Source of the DNA: Ectocarpus siliculosus | Taxonomy: Eukaryota; Sar; Phaeophyceae; Ectocarpales; Ectocarpaceae | Length of the DNA stretch: 42,645 nucleotides | Direction of reading: 5' to 3' | Assembly (NCBI GenBank): GCA_000310025.1 | Contig: FN649734.1 | Span: 4,572,047 to 4,614,691 of the forward strand | In this document: positions 30,000-41,472 of the stretch, piece by piece | Layout of the letters: each line of letters starts with the position of its first letter | Numbering within the stretch: position 1 is the first letter of the stretch | The notes under the pieces: model-generated | The model's database searches: none | Seen by the model: only the letters and a program-made list of their open reading frames with translations | What the model was told of the DNA's origin: nothing | Made by a program: the position numbers and the translations under genes

Positions 30000-31668
30000 G
30001 CTACAGCAGTGATAAAAAAAAAAATACAAATAGAAAATAGGACGAAAACACACCCACACATGTTGCATACGCCAATCCATACACCAGCAGCCTCATCATG
30101 CATGTATCATACATACTTGTACTGCACATAGACTAGATAGATGCGATGCGCACACTCGCAATGCTCGTTGGTGCCCGAAGTTTGCTAGCACGCATATATA
30201 GGCTCAGCATACGAAGGCCGGTCGCGTGCGCGTAGTTTCTCTCACAAAGGCTGCACCTCTACTTGGCTTACCAGTATGTATGTTGAACATCAAGACTGGG
30301 GGACTAGTCTACTGCTGTATATCCATCCCCGGGTGAGACTTATCTCAAGTGGGTAGCCAGTCCCTCCGTGACGTTGTTGTGTGTGTTTCGTGGTTTCTAG
30401 AAACTCCTATTATGCAATACACGACGACAGACACTTCTTTATCGAACCGCAGAATCCATTTTGAATTGTATGGGCCAAGATCCCACATCTTGTTTACTTG
30501 TTGCTAGTGGTCAGCCGACAACGTACAGTCACACGCGCAAACGCGGAGTGGGTATACGAAACCGTGCGTTGACGCTTCTTGCGCCGCTGCAAGGCTGACC
30601 ACGTCTTTTCATGACCAGATGGTGACTATAATAGCGCGGGGCCGACCGTATTAAAATGCACACAAATGCATGCACACACGACCCTCCAGCCAAGGGTGGG
30701 GACAGAAAATAACACTTGCATTTTTTTGCGTTGTCCAGCAACAAAAAAACGGCATGCCAATGATGGCAACGACTATCGGCTTTGCTCCCGCTAGGGAGGA
30801 ACCAAATCTTTCACCGCCAACTAACGGCCCACTAACTGCTGTGGGGGCGTTGTCCGTTTGTTGCTGAGTCTCGACCATACTCTGACCACAACGGAGGCAC
30901 AACGTCAGGAACCTTCTCAATTCGGGTGTCCCTTTTTTTCTTTTTTTTTTCTTACTATATGACACAACGAATCCATCTCTATCATAGAAAAGAGTCTGAG
31001 ACAGATTAGCAATGAATTCATAGCGTCAGAAAGTACCTGTATATGTCTACGGTTTCCCAGACAGCATATAGGGACATCTCCCCTGCGGGTAACAGGCTCA
31101 ACAAGACAGTTTGGTAGCTGTCTTGTGTGTCTCTCCGCATCTTACGCAGAAGAAGTGGCCGGAGAGGGTGCCTTCCGTTGCCCACGATTCCGTGCTTCTC
31201 GATGCGCTTCGAAAACCTCGACAAGTGCTGTTGTTATTCTTCCCGGAGAAGGAGACCCTCGCTCGCCAAAACCAAACAAGAAATCTGCGGAACCTCCTCC
31301 CTCCCTCCCTCCCTTGCCCTCGCGTGTTTCCCTTCAGAACACAGGTCACATGACATCCCCGTGGACCCGTCCAAGAAAAGGCGAACATTAGAACCGATCC
31401 GCACACAAGAACTTGGTAGTTGAGAACTTGAGCCTCAAAATCTCCAAAATAGAAGAGCTTGGCCATAAGACCAGGTACGTACTCAGTCAAGAAGTTTTAC
31501 ACTACACCCTATGTAGTCGCCATGAGGGTACAGCAGTACCCCACAAAGCCAAAGCAACAAACGATCCCCGGCCAAAATAAGAGGTTCTCAAGTGGTGGCC
31601 CTAACCACTGCTGTGCGCAGCGACAGACAGGCAGGCACCACGAACAAGGACAATTAACGCCGCCGCTA
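30000..31668. other. Region between the Harbinger remnant and the SNAPC4-like gene
   Basis: No gene was recognised. It holds the inverted dispersed repeat copy at 30940-31130 and an AT-rich run around 30000-30050. The open frames at 31098-31490 and 30651-30965 have no family features. The region should hold the 3' untranslated part of the SNAPC4-like gene just below 31669. Confidence 0.5.
30940..31130 (-). repeat. Dispersed repeat, copy B (inverted partner of 9285-9475)
   Basis: The reverse complement of 9285-9475: ATGACACAACGAATCCATCT, ATCATAGAAAAGAGTCTGAG, GCATATAGGGACATCTCCCC and ACAGTTTGGTAGCTGTCTTG all match. Shorter traces of one end occur near 13998 (ATGACACAACGAATCCATAT) and near 5815 (GCATAGAAAAGAGTC). 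Confidence 0.85.
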
Positions 31669-34509
31669 CTACCACTTGTCGTCGTCGTCGCCGCCGTCGC
31701 CGCCGTCATGGTTGCTTCCGTTGAGCTCGTCGTCAACAAGGTCGAAGTCTTTCAGGGTGACCTCGGTCTTGCCGAAGCCGTGGGCGGCGAGGCAGGGGGC
31801 GTTTAGCCTCGGCTCTACCTCCCGCCGGTCTTGCACGTACTGGAAAAAGAAGCAGTTTCCGTCGGCACCGAAAAAAAAAAACAACGATCGAAATTAAAAG
31901 GAAAGGCGATGGCACACGCGTGCGCGAAGGTTGGGAAGAAGGGTGCCAAGGGAGCGGTGGTGGGCTTCTTGCATGTGTACCGGAAAAGAAGCAGGTTCGG
32001 GTGGCATCGAAGAACAAGGCGAAAGCACACGCGCGCATGTGCAAACAAAGGGAGCCAGGGCGGTGGGGTGGGCTTCTTGCATGTACTGGAAAAGAAGCAG
32101 CTTCGGTCGGTATCCAAAAGTAAAGCGAGAGCACACGCGGGCATATTGAAACAAAGGGATCCAGAGGGTGGGTCTTGCTTTTTGCGCCAGCAAGTCCCGG
32201 ACGTTCTGTAGTGTAATCGTGGTCTACGGGGCGTCAAACTATCGCGTGAGCATCCGGAGAGGAATCGGCCATCTAGACGAAAAAAGTACACAGCGTTTGC
32301 AAGGAGAAGTGAGCTCTCATTGCGTAACAAAAACAACAAAAACATCCTTACGCTGCTGACACGACTATTACACCATACGACGATCCTCAAACCGCAATCC
32401 AAGCCAGAATCGACACGACCTACACATAAACCCTAAAGCACAAGCTGTCACCCTATCAACTGTGTGTGTCATATATTTTGTAGCATCAACCGGCTGACCA
32501 ATGAAAGGACTTGAGTCTCAGCGCGATCGAAACAGAGAAATGATTCTCAAGTATGATCTGGGACCCCGTGAGTGTGTTTGTTTGTTGTCCACTCCGCTCG
32601 AGAGGGAAAAAAAAAAACTTACCCTTAAGTGTTTCTCGTGCTTCTCCGGCTCGATGGCGATGTACCGCCTCCGGCACGAGTGGTCGGTGCGCCTGAGCAC
32701 GCCCCGCTTCTGCGCCCAGCTCGCCATGTCCATCTCTACGGCCCTCCACTCCCCCATCCCCCTAGCCTCCACCGCTGCCGGACGGACGGCGGACACGAGG
32801 TTGTCTTATATAGCGGATCCGTTAAGGATAGCGTTTTGAGCGGCGTCTTTGGCCCCAAAATTTCGAGAGCTAGAGATGGCACGGAATAGAACCTTGGGGT
32901 TCGAACTGGCGGTCTTCCGGGAGGAGTACTCATTCGCCACAAACACCGGTCGGCCGTGGTATAGCGTGGCAAGTAATGGCACATTTCATAGACTCGATCT
33001 GCCCCCGCAAGTCTTAGCTACAGGGTTCGTTGTACAAAAACAAGCAGTATTTTCGCAAGGCATATACTGCAAACACCACAACAGTTGTAGTACAGCAGTC
33101 AGCGCCCGCTTTCTTAAGAAACGTCAATTTGGGGTTCGAGGCTCAATTTTTCTTATTCCGTCAGCACCGTCGAGCATAGGTATTTCATTATATACTACTA
33201 TATAGAGTTTATTGCGTAGGATCAACGGCTGAGCTGTTTTTCTAGGTCGAGTTTCCTTATTCATCACCAAAAAATTGAGCCTTCGTTTCTTATTTTTGTT
33301 TTCTTAATCGGGGGCGCTACACTCCGTGACACACAACCACCAACAACAACACAACCACAACCACCACCTCTCACCCTTGCGCAGCCGCGCGTCCTCTTCC
33401 GCGTCCCACTCCCTCTGGCGGTTCACGGAAGGGTCGATCGCCTCGAACCACTTGAGCCGGCACTGCTTGTCGCTCCTTCCGTTCGACATGAGCCTCGCCA
33501 CCTCCTGCCAGTTCACCCCCTCGAAGCAATCCAGCATGTTCGTGTTGCTGTTACTGCTGCTACTGCTGCGGCCGTTCTTTCGAGGGTGTCCCCCTCGCGT
33601 GCCCGTCTCCGGTGCCCTCCCCCCGCCCCCTGACGGCCTAGGCTCGCCACCGTCAGAATCTCGCCGCCTCTTCCTCCCTTCGCCGCTCTTCCCCGCAGCA
33701 GCAGCAGCAGCAGCAGCAGCAGACCCTCCCCCTCCGTCGCCCCCCCCGAACGGCGGGCCCCCCATCCGCCTCTCCCTCGGCATGAGCGCGCGCACCGCGA
33801 GGCAGAGGTGGCGCTCCTCGTCCAGCGTCCAGGTGCCCCAGCTCCGGTTCGTTCGTGGGTTGGGGTGGTCGGGGGGCCGGTGGTGGTGGTGGTCGCGGTG
33901 CCTGGCCGCCGGGGAGGCGTTAGGGTGGTGCCCTCGCGAGCGGACTCCGCCGCCGCCCCCGCCTCCGCCCGGCGGCACAAAATCTTCGTCGTTGTCGTCG
34001 TCATCGTCTTCCTCTCCCTCTTCTTCGTTGCTCTCCTCCTCCTCCTCCTCCTCTCCCTCCTCTTTGGCGAAGCCGCCTTGGGGAGGCGTTTCGCCGTCCC
34101 CGCCTGCGGTGTCGGCGTGGCCGGTGGTAGGTTCAGGCTTCGGCTGGAGGTGGTGGTGGTGGTGGTCGTGATGAGGCGGTGGTGGCCGGGGGGCCGCCGA
34201 CGCGGCGAGCCACTGGAGACCGCTCTTGAGGAAACGGTTGTAGCACTGGAGCGTACTCCTCCCCGGCACGTCTCGCGCCACACTAAGCCACGCCTTGCAG
34301 CCGTGACGCTGTGTGTTGTTGTTGTGGTCGCCGTCGTTGTGGTTTCGTTGTTGCGGGGGTACAAGGTCGAGCGAGGTTGGCAGGCGTTAAGGGACGCGGT
34401 ACAGAGTTTTTTTTTCTTCGTGTTGGACTCAGAACGCCTTGACAGCAGTGATATTGCAGTAGAGCGTGTGCCGCCACCGTTAAGCCGTTGAGCACGGCGA
34501 GCGGGGGGG

Positions 34510-34562
<53 letters not shown>

Positions 34563-36064
34563 ATGCCCGACAATAGCCGAACTCCCCAAGTCTAGCCTCA
34601 AGAAAAACACCAAATAATACGAAGGACGCCAAACGTTAACGAAACACGTGACCAAGATTAGCCGCAGAGAAAGAAAAACGCTCTCGCACAAAGAACACTA
34701 CCGCAGTATGCAAAGGCTAATAGTGTGCACACCCGACCACCAATGGTCAAACAACAAAGGCAAGAATAAAATGAGTACCACCCACCCCCACCCCCCCCTC
34801 AACCCCACCCCCGAACCCCCTTTACTTTGAGGGAGTCGTGCAGCATTCTGTCCTCTTTGGGGTTACACCTATACCCCCCCCCCCCTCTCCGTCCCGGCAT
34901 TCTAGGGATGCAAGATCAATGGTCTAAATACTACGGCATGCACGATCACGGCTATCAGTACACCTCCCGCCTCAATCCCACACCCGAACCCCCATTTACC
35001 TTGATGGCATCGTGCAGCAGTTCGTCCTCTTGTGGGCTCCACCTGTTCCAACTCACGAGCTTGGTGTTGAGGGTGGCCTGGTATCTCCTGAGACAGTCGA
35101 TGGCCGACCGCTGCTTCAGGCCCCCGTTGACCTTGCGCACCTCCTCTGCGATCTGCGTTCCAAAAGCGTTGTGGAATTACACGGAGTTTTTTCGTGAAAA
35201 CGTGTCCATGAGTGAATATTGTCGACGCAGCTGTGCAGAAGTACTACACTCGCAAGCGAAAATTAGGGCTTTGGTAGAAAACTTCACTATAATAGACGTC
35301 CCCTAAAATAAGGCGTTTTCTGTCAAAGGGTCTAAGGCAAACAGGGGAATTCCCAGTGTACCATGCAGTAATGCTTAAAAAAAAAAAACCGCCGTAGTGC
35401 TTACTCGGTATCCGATATCCTGTGACTCGTAAAACCATATCTTCCACGTGGGTTGAGGAGATGCGACGCGAGGTTGTCCACCAGCCGCAATACGATGGAT
35501 GGACTTGTGTGGTGGCGGTGGTGGTGGTGATGGCGCTCCTATTGTAGCATGGGCTTCATCGATAACCCTTGCCAACAAACACGGCGGTATTATTGTCACA
35601 TCATCTGTTCACAAAAAACAGTTGTGCCATGAATGGAAAAAAAAAAAATTTCCTCAAGGGGTGTTCCTATCTCCTTGCAACCAAGAGTTTTGGCGCACTT
35701 AGAGAGTAATTTAGGCACGAAATACTTTCTTGGCTAGGGGATTAAGGGCCCACCAGTGGTATTGATTTGCACGGTAGTAGATATACCTCCTCCAATCTGT
35801 GGTGCAAAACGTCGTGGTGATGACAGCGATTTTTTCTCATTCCACCCATCCACCCGAAGGGCAGCGTCCCAGCGTCCCCCTATTTTACCACTACGTACAT
35901 TCGACGTTTGGTTTGGAGTTGTCGTTGATGGCTGGTCTTGAAGCGTGCGTGCTTTCGTGCGCGCTGTTGATGTTGGCTTTGGCCCGACTGGACAGCAACC
36001 GCCAGAGGCGTTCTTCTAATTCAAGCGGCGTTCTTGAGTTCTGGTTCTGCGTCTGTCAGCACCG

Positions 36065-36110
<46 letters not shown>

Positions 36111-38684
36111 CGACAACAGGTCAACAAGTAACCATGAACGCACCTTGACCCACTCTCTGGCGCCCCGTTCATCGGCCTGCACCATGATGGCTAAGTCCTC
36201 TTCCTTGGACCACGTGGTACCGGTTGTGGCTCCGGGCATGTCGACGTGAGTCCACCTGACATGTTTGTCAACACTCGATCCTGTTAAGTCTCTTCTTGTT
36301 GTGAGCATAGAAGTATATTCTTGTACGTGTCCGTGGCTGACAGAACGCTTGCCGAGGGAACAGAGCAGCGTCACACGAGAAAAAGAGCGTTCTTGTTCAT
36401 GATCACGCACGACACAAACACACGGGAAAGCGCAAACGATCCCAAAAGATCGCAAAACAGATATCGGATGAGACAAGATAAACACGAGCGAACAAACAAA
36501 AAAAAAATGGCTACACAGTTCTCACCACGTTCTTCATGATCTTGCAAATAACCAAAACATAATTACACGCATCAGAAATATCAATTAACACAAAGAACAT
36601 ATGGAATTTCTCGCGCTCGCACTTGTGCGCCCCCCCCCCCCTCCTTCACCTCAAGCGGCACTCCTCGGCCGTGCGGACGCGGCGCAACCGCTGCCGCTTG
36701 ATGCCTCGATGTGTGGTCTGGTCGACCGAGAGGGCCGCCTTCTCCCAGTCGATCTTGCGGAGGGTCTCTTCGGCGGTGACGGGGCTAACCGCATCGGGAT
36801 ACTCCGCGGAAATGTGGTTCAGCAGGGCCTGTTTTTTTCGTGTGCGTACCATGAAAGGTTGGTGTTGATGAACGGGTGGGGGCGGGGTGTACTCTTTTTT
36901 GTGTTTTGCGTGCCTTACCGATTAGACCAATGACCACGCGCCCTCGAGAGGACGGAGCATTGTTCCCACAGGACCGATCACGTGTGGACAATCGGGTGGG
37001 GGTGGGCAGCTTCGTGTCGTGTGTGACGAGCGTTTTGACGGGCATGGACACGGAAATGGGACTCGTTCCACACCGTCGGGGGCTTTGGGGGAGTCCGCGG
37101 GAATAATCCCCTACAACTCAAAGCCGGCTTGTTTTTCAAGTTGATTTCCATGTGAGTGAGGTGTTCTGGAACTTAGCATCAACCACGCTAACCGGCTGAC
37201 GTATGAAAATACGTCAGTCCGTTGCGAGGCAACGAAAGCAAACACGCTTTCGAGTCATCGAGCTCCCACTGTGGGGGGAACGTGCACGAAAGGGTCCGGA
37301 CTATTTAACCGTAGTATTCGAAAGAGGACAAGACTCCAACACTACCACGTCGCAACATACTCCCCGAGTGTTGCGTTCTGTCGCACACCATCGAGCTCTC
37401 GACCAGACCTTTCCGAAACAACCGCCCGTCGTTCGTCCGTTTGGTGCCCTCCTGGTCATGGCGCACTCAAGCCTTTAGAAACCGGTTGAACCCCCTGCTG
37501 CGCGAACCTTTGCATCCTTACGGCATGGTACATATATCCATGTTCTGTCGTTGTCGCTCACACCTTGACATCCCGGCTCTGCCATGGGATGGGATCGCTG
37601 CGGAGCATGGCCTCCTGTTCCTTGTGGAGCCCAAGCTTCCCCGGGTGTCCGTTGACCGAGAGGAACTTGCTGACGGCCTTGGACCACCTGAACTTCTCAG
37701 TGCTGGTGGTGATGCCCATGCACCTCCGGGAGGACAGCCGTTCCTCGGCGGTCTTCAGAATCTGACGTAGGAGAAAAGGAAAACAAATGTGAGGGGGACA
37801 AGGAACGAACAAACAGCAGACTGCATTTGTTTGGAGTTGCTAGAGGATCATCATCAGTATGGTAGCAGCACAGCTGTACCATACCTGGTAGGTCATAAAT
37901 TTACCACAAAAACTGTGGATCTAAATCGCAATTCATCTGTGGGCCCTTTGTGCGTGGGGATGGAGCGAAACAAAGCGACAGCCAAAGTACAGGACAATAA
38001 CAAGGGCACGAAAAATAACCCAGAGCCGAGGATGGTGACGTGCATACGCGATACTTCTGGTCATCCCCAGCAGCAGGCTGAATGGGAGTGTCACTTTGTA
38101 CTTACCCGCTCTCGCCCCCCCCACACAGGTGTATCGCTTCAAAATACCGCTCTTGAACGGTATTTTGCTGATTTTCAAGCTTTTGTCGAGACACAATCAA
38201 TCTCAGCCTCTTCTTTGGCACACCCCACTGCGGGCGTTTAGGCCAGTGGTCTCTCCCTGCCAAGACAAAAACAAACCTCTTTGTTTCTTTGCAAGGACTC
38301 GTCCACGACGCTGAGCTCCTTCCGCAGAGCCGTCTGGAGCTTGAGATTTAGCGCGAGGGCCTTCTTCGCTGCCTCCGCCCGGGCTCCCCGTAGCAGCACG
38401 ACGGGCCCGCGTTTCGGAGGCGGTCGCGGCCGGGCGGGGGCAGGAACAGCGCGGTCTCTTCCCGGCCTTGGCGATGATCTCGGGGCACCCGCTGTTGATG
38501 TTCCTGGCAAGGACCCTGCTCCTCCTCCTGCAACAGCGGCTCTCTTAGCGCGGCTGGGCACTCGCGGGACGGGGCCACCATACGCAAGAGCAGCACCGCT
38601 GGCCAACGATTCATCTAAATCCGGGTCGTTGGAGAGGTTTTCCAGAGCTCTGGCCGTCATAGCCTGGGCCCGATCACCGGCCAT
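31669..38684 (-). CDS. SNAPC4: SNAPC4 (SNAP190)-like Myb protein, largest subunit of the snRNA-activating complex, 8 exons
   Basis: Exons (minus): 38684-38277, 37761-37564, 36828-36650, 36255-36144, 35152-35000, 34308-33375, 32774-32623, 31839-31669; all introns GT-AG and phases agree, about 768 residues. Residues about 100-136 (ALALNLKLQTALRKELSVV, then ESLQRNKE) match the N-terminal LNR.YQ..L helix of the family. A half Myb repeat (IDWEKAALSV ... RTAEECRLRW, about 230-263) is followed by four repeats: TTWSKEED ... RSAIDCLRRYQATLN (about 277-328), WNRWSPQEDE ... GRSTLQCYNRFLKSG (about 337-381), GTWTLDEERHL ... GRSDKQCRLKWFEAIDP (about 508-643) and REWDAEEDARL ... RRTDHSCRRRYIAIEP (about 650-704). 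Four and a half Myb repeats are the signature of SNAP190, which binds the proximal element of snRNA promoters for Pol II and Pol III. Repeat 3 carries a Gly/Ala/Ser insert of about 85 residues, preceded by a His/Glu/Asp-rich linker; the C-terminus ends in acidic DGGDDDDKW. The true start may lie further upstream: the frame stays open to an acceptor near 38764. Confidence 0.8.
31825..32180 (-). repeat. Triplicated 5' edge of SNAPC4-like exon 8 with its splice acceptor region
   Basis: On the minus strand the real acceptor is CTTCTTTTTCCAG|TACGTGCAAGA (31839). The same arrangement recurs near 32091 (CTTCTTTTCCAG|TACATGCAAGA) and near 31988 (CTTCTTTTCCGG|TACACATGCAAGA). About 100 bases of upstream sequence, including GTGTGC and CTTTCGC blocks, are copied with each. 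Confidence 0.75.
32487..32540 (+). repeat. CCGGCTGACCAATGAAA repeat, copy 2
   Basis: CCGGCTGACCAATGAAAGGA, CTTGAGTCTCAGCGCGATCG; nearly identical to the copy at 23365. It lies in the last intron of the SNAPC4-like gene. Confidence 0.6.
34512..34559. repeat. (GA)n microsatellite
   Basis: A perfect GA run of about 24 units in intron 5 of the SNAPC4-like gene. Confidence 0.95.
34795..34870 (-). repeat. Decayed duplicate of the 3' edge of SNAPC4-like exon 5
   Basis: On the minus strand it encodes NPKEDRMLHDSLK directly before a GTAAAG donor, matching SPQEDELLHDAIK|GTAAAT of the real exon end at 35000. Downstream intronic sequence (GGGGTTCGGG.GTGGG.TTGAGG) is duplicated with it. The two copies are separated by a short interspersed repeat. 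Confidence 0.75.
34885..34965 (-). repeat. Short interspersed repeat family, subfamily 2
   Basis: On the minus strand: GGTGTACTGATAGCCGTGAT, CGTGCATGCCGTAGTATTTA, GACCATTGATCTTGCATCCC, TAGAATGCCGGGACGGAGA. It starts about 35 bases after the donor of SNAPC4-like exon 5. Confidence 0.7.
36065..36111. repeat. (AAC)n microsatellite
   Basis: A near-perfect ACAACAACA run of about 15 units in intron 4 of the SNAPC4-like gene, starting about 30 bases downstream of the exon 4 donor (minus strand). Confidence 0.95.
36885..36995 (+). repeat. Short interspersed repeat family, copy near SNAPC4-like exon 3
   Basis: GGGTGTACTCTTTTTTGTGT, TTTGCGTGCCTTACCGATTA, GACCAATGACCACGCGCCCT, CGAGAGGACGGAGCATTGTT, CCCACAGGACCGATCACG. 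It ends about 57 bases upstream of the exon 3 acceptor (minus strand). Confidence 0.75.
37187..37255 (+). repeat. CCGGCTGACC repeat, copy 3, diverged
   Basis: ACCGGCTGACGTATGAAAAT, ACGTCAGTCCGTTGCGAGGC, AACGAAAGC; shares the first ten bases and the ATGAAAA part with the other two copies. It lies in intron 2 of the SNAPC4-like gene. Confidence 0.45.
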
Positions 38685-39048
38685 GATGAACAAGTCACGG
38701 GTTTCCTGGCCGTTTGATGCTCTAGACTGGTCTCTGTTAGCTGCAGCTGGGTGCTCTGCTGCAAGAGTGTTTTGCGTTTACATGCGGTGAAAAGGTGGTT
38801 CACTTCCCCGAAGGGGTACAAAAGGGAGTTCGCAAAAAGGTTTTGAAAGGATCTCCTTTGACGGGGATGGGGAGCGAGTATTTTCGGGGAGGCTGCTTCG
38901 ACAAGCTTCGACATATTGGCTTCGATCGGATCGTGCCGTCATGGCCGCCGCGCCGGACCGGGGCTTCACATTCATGCGCTTTGTTTGCTTTCCTGTTTTG
39001 TCTTCGAGCGGACAAGTCAACACGATGGCGGGGGAAAGGTGTAGACTA

Positions 39049-39265
39049 CCGTATATGACACAAGATAACACACCCCCTGGACCGATTTTCAAAGCTCGAT
39101 TACTCCACGACGAAGAGGATGCATAAATGAAACAATACGTTTTCGAACAGCTCTCGACGAGACGGTTCCAACGCCGCCGTTTTCGGCGCTGTGACTCTTC
39201 CTGCTGTTGAGAAATCGAGCTTTGAAAATCGGCCAAGGGGGTGTGTTATCTTATGTCATATACGG
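39049..39265. mobile_element. Well-preserved MITE with long terminal inverted repeats and TA flanks
   Basis: The left end CCGTATATGACACAAGATAA, CACACCCCCTGGACCGATTT, TCAAAGCTCGAT is matched in reverse complement by the right end ATCGAGCTTTGAAAATCGGC, CAAGGGGGTGTGTTATCTTA, TGTCATATACGG with few mismatches over about 57 bases. TA is present directly outside both ends, as expected of a Tc1/mariner-type TA duplication. Size 217 bases; no coding capacity. Confidence 0.85.
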
Positions 39266-41284
39266 TATGTGTACGTACATAGATTCGTATGCATAGCATA
39301 GTTAGTCTAGTCTACATATTACCGCAGGTCGCAGGGAAGGGACTGAGCAGAAACCGAACGGTAAATGTTAAAACAACAACAGCAACAGGAAACATGCTGT
39401 TGAATTACGCGATTTTACAGTTCGACATGCATGCTTTTGATTCGAACACAAACACTTTTTTTTTTGTTCACAAAACTTTACAATTGTGTGTTGCCGGGCG
39501 GGGGAAGGCCCTGGCTGGCGCGGGAATACAAAGCAAATCGATGACCTGTGTCTAGCCTATATAAAACAAGGTAATATTCTTGGTGACGTTAGGTGTACGG
39601 TTTACGAACGCAATCACAGGGAGGGGTGATGCGCAATAACAAAAGGGGAGGACACATTTATTTGTTTTTATTACTCTAAGATCTTAAGCAACCAACTTGA
39701 GCTGGTTGTGGCCAATACATATGAAGAAGGGAGAAGAAGGATAGTCTAACGAGACCAGGCTCTCGCAGGTCCGTCCACAAGCCCGTAACAGCAGTCCTTC
39801 AGTGAGTGGCGAAGGTCCATCCACGAGGACCCAGCCGGGTTCATGAACATGTCATGTGGCTGCTGCTGTTTCGGCTGGGTCGCCCGCATCAGCAGCGGCG
39901 GCGGCGGCGGCGGGAGAGACAAACGCTGTCGCCGTTCAGCCGGCGGCCGATAGTTTTTTTTTTCTCACGTCATGTGTTGTATATTATCACCCCATCCCCT
40001 CTTGACCTTCATGTCAGCCAAAAACGTGGACACTATTCCCACCCTGACCCCATCCCAATCTCTCCAAACAAAACGCAAGAAGACACAAAACACATGTCGA
40101 CGACGACGACCATATGGATGAATGTAGCAAGTGGAAAACACCAAAGTGTTCCCCCACAAAAAACAGAGCATCGACTTGTTGTAGCCTCTTGTCATGACTT
40201 GCATGCACCACCACACGATTAAGTCAACAAAACAAAGGACAGATACATAGGTGCACCATGCTGCGACAATGTCTGCTGCTGCTGCTGTTAGCAAGCGCGC
40301 AAGGGACCATGCACACGAGAGGCAACCGACCACACAAACGAAAGGTGGCGCTTGTAGGCCACAGCAGCAACTGACAGCAGCATGCATGTGTGCTACACCG
40401 TGCAAACGGCCGGCTGATCTCCACGAGAGACCGCCTGCTGTGTCGAACACGCCTGCTTCAACACGACCCATTCTGTTCCACCTGCCAACACCCGGCGGTG
40501 TTTTCCTTCTAGGAGACAACGGGGGGGAATACCAAGCACGTCAGATCCATTACTTTCGCACGACTGGGCCAAAATGAAGCACGTTTGTTTCCAGATTGAT
40601 TGACGCTAATCAACCGCAAGGAAGAGGGCCAACCTCAAACCGCAGTGCGCACTAGGAAGACACGACTGGCACAAAGAAAAAAAACAAAAATTGAAAAGTG
40701 ACACAATGAACTGTGTACCGTGCAGCACGAGAAAACATGCAAAATTACGATGACGGCGGCGGCAACTAAAGCTCGCGCAGACAGCACGCACAGATAGATC
40801 GCATGTCACTGCAAAACGGTACATCAAGAGAGGTAGCTCTAGATCGCGTCAATTTCTCGGCGATTCCGGACGGAAGGACCCTACAAAACTGACCGCGAAA
40901 GAAGACGTGGGAGGGAGGCGTTCTCCCCCCACGAAACCGCCAAAAAGGAAATCCGACCGGCAACACAACCATGAACCGGTACGTCGGCTCGCTTTTTCTG
41001 CCCCTTTTTTTTTTGCCTACCTGGCCTGCAGCGGCTGCAGCAGCAGAAGCAGCAACACGACAGAGCATAACGTTGGCGTATGGAGTAACTCGAACCCAGC
41101 ACATTTGTACAGCTGCACCACGACAGAAAGTCACCACACACAGCAGTTCCCTCGTACTTCGTCATGGAAAAGACAACCTACACTGGAAGCACTTAGGTCT
41201 AGACCCAGATCTACGTCAGCACCACAAGCACCGTTGTGCGACAAGAGTTCTGTCTGAAGACACCACCACAGCCGACAAAGGCAT

Positions 41285-41425
41285 GACACCGCCTGCCTAC
41301 GAAATGTGCAGCCCGTAGGCCGACGAACGTACACCCCTCTCACAGCCGAACAGGGCATACCACATACCACAGACTGCCTTCGAGACGAGCGGCCCGTAGG
41401 CCGACGACGCACACCCCTCCCGGCC
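41285..41425. repeat. Short tandem duplication
   Basis: CCGCCTGCCTACGAAATGTG and CAGCCCGTAGGCCGACGAAC, GTACACCCCTC at about 41289-41340 recur as ACTGCCTTCGAGACGAGCGG, CCCGTAGGCCGACGACGCAC, ACCCCTCCCGGCC at about 41372-41425. Period about 83 bases. Confidence 0.65.
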
Positions 41426-41472
41426 ATTTCAAGTCTGTCCGTGTGTCTGTCTGTGCCGCCTCCTCGGCCGGC

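Larger units (their letters stand above)
38765..41472. other. Region between the SNAPC4-like and ABCF-like genes
   Basis: No gene was recognised. It should contain the 5' untranslated part and promoter of the SNAPC4-like gene, possibly with a further 5' exon above 38764, and the 3' untranslated part of the ABCF-like gene. It holds the MITE at 39049-39265 and a tandem duplication at 41285-41425. Open frames at 39806-40519 are Cys- and Trp-rich in several phases without family features. Confidence 0.5.

Noticed and set aside
33326-34491. Plus-strand frames of 281 and 227 codons and a second minus frame of 392 codons
   Set aside because: They are shadows of SNAPC4-like exon 6, whose frame carries Myb repeats and joins neighbouring exons in phase.
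39806-40519. Overlapping frames on both strands as genes
   Set aside because: Composition differs in each phase, no splice-compatible partners and no family motif were seen.
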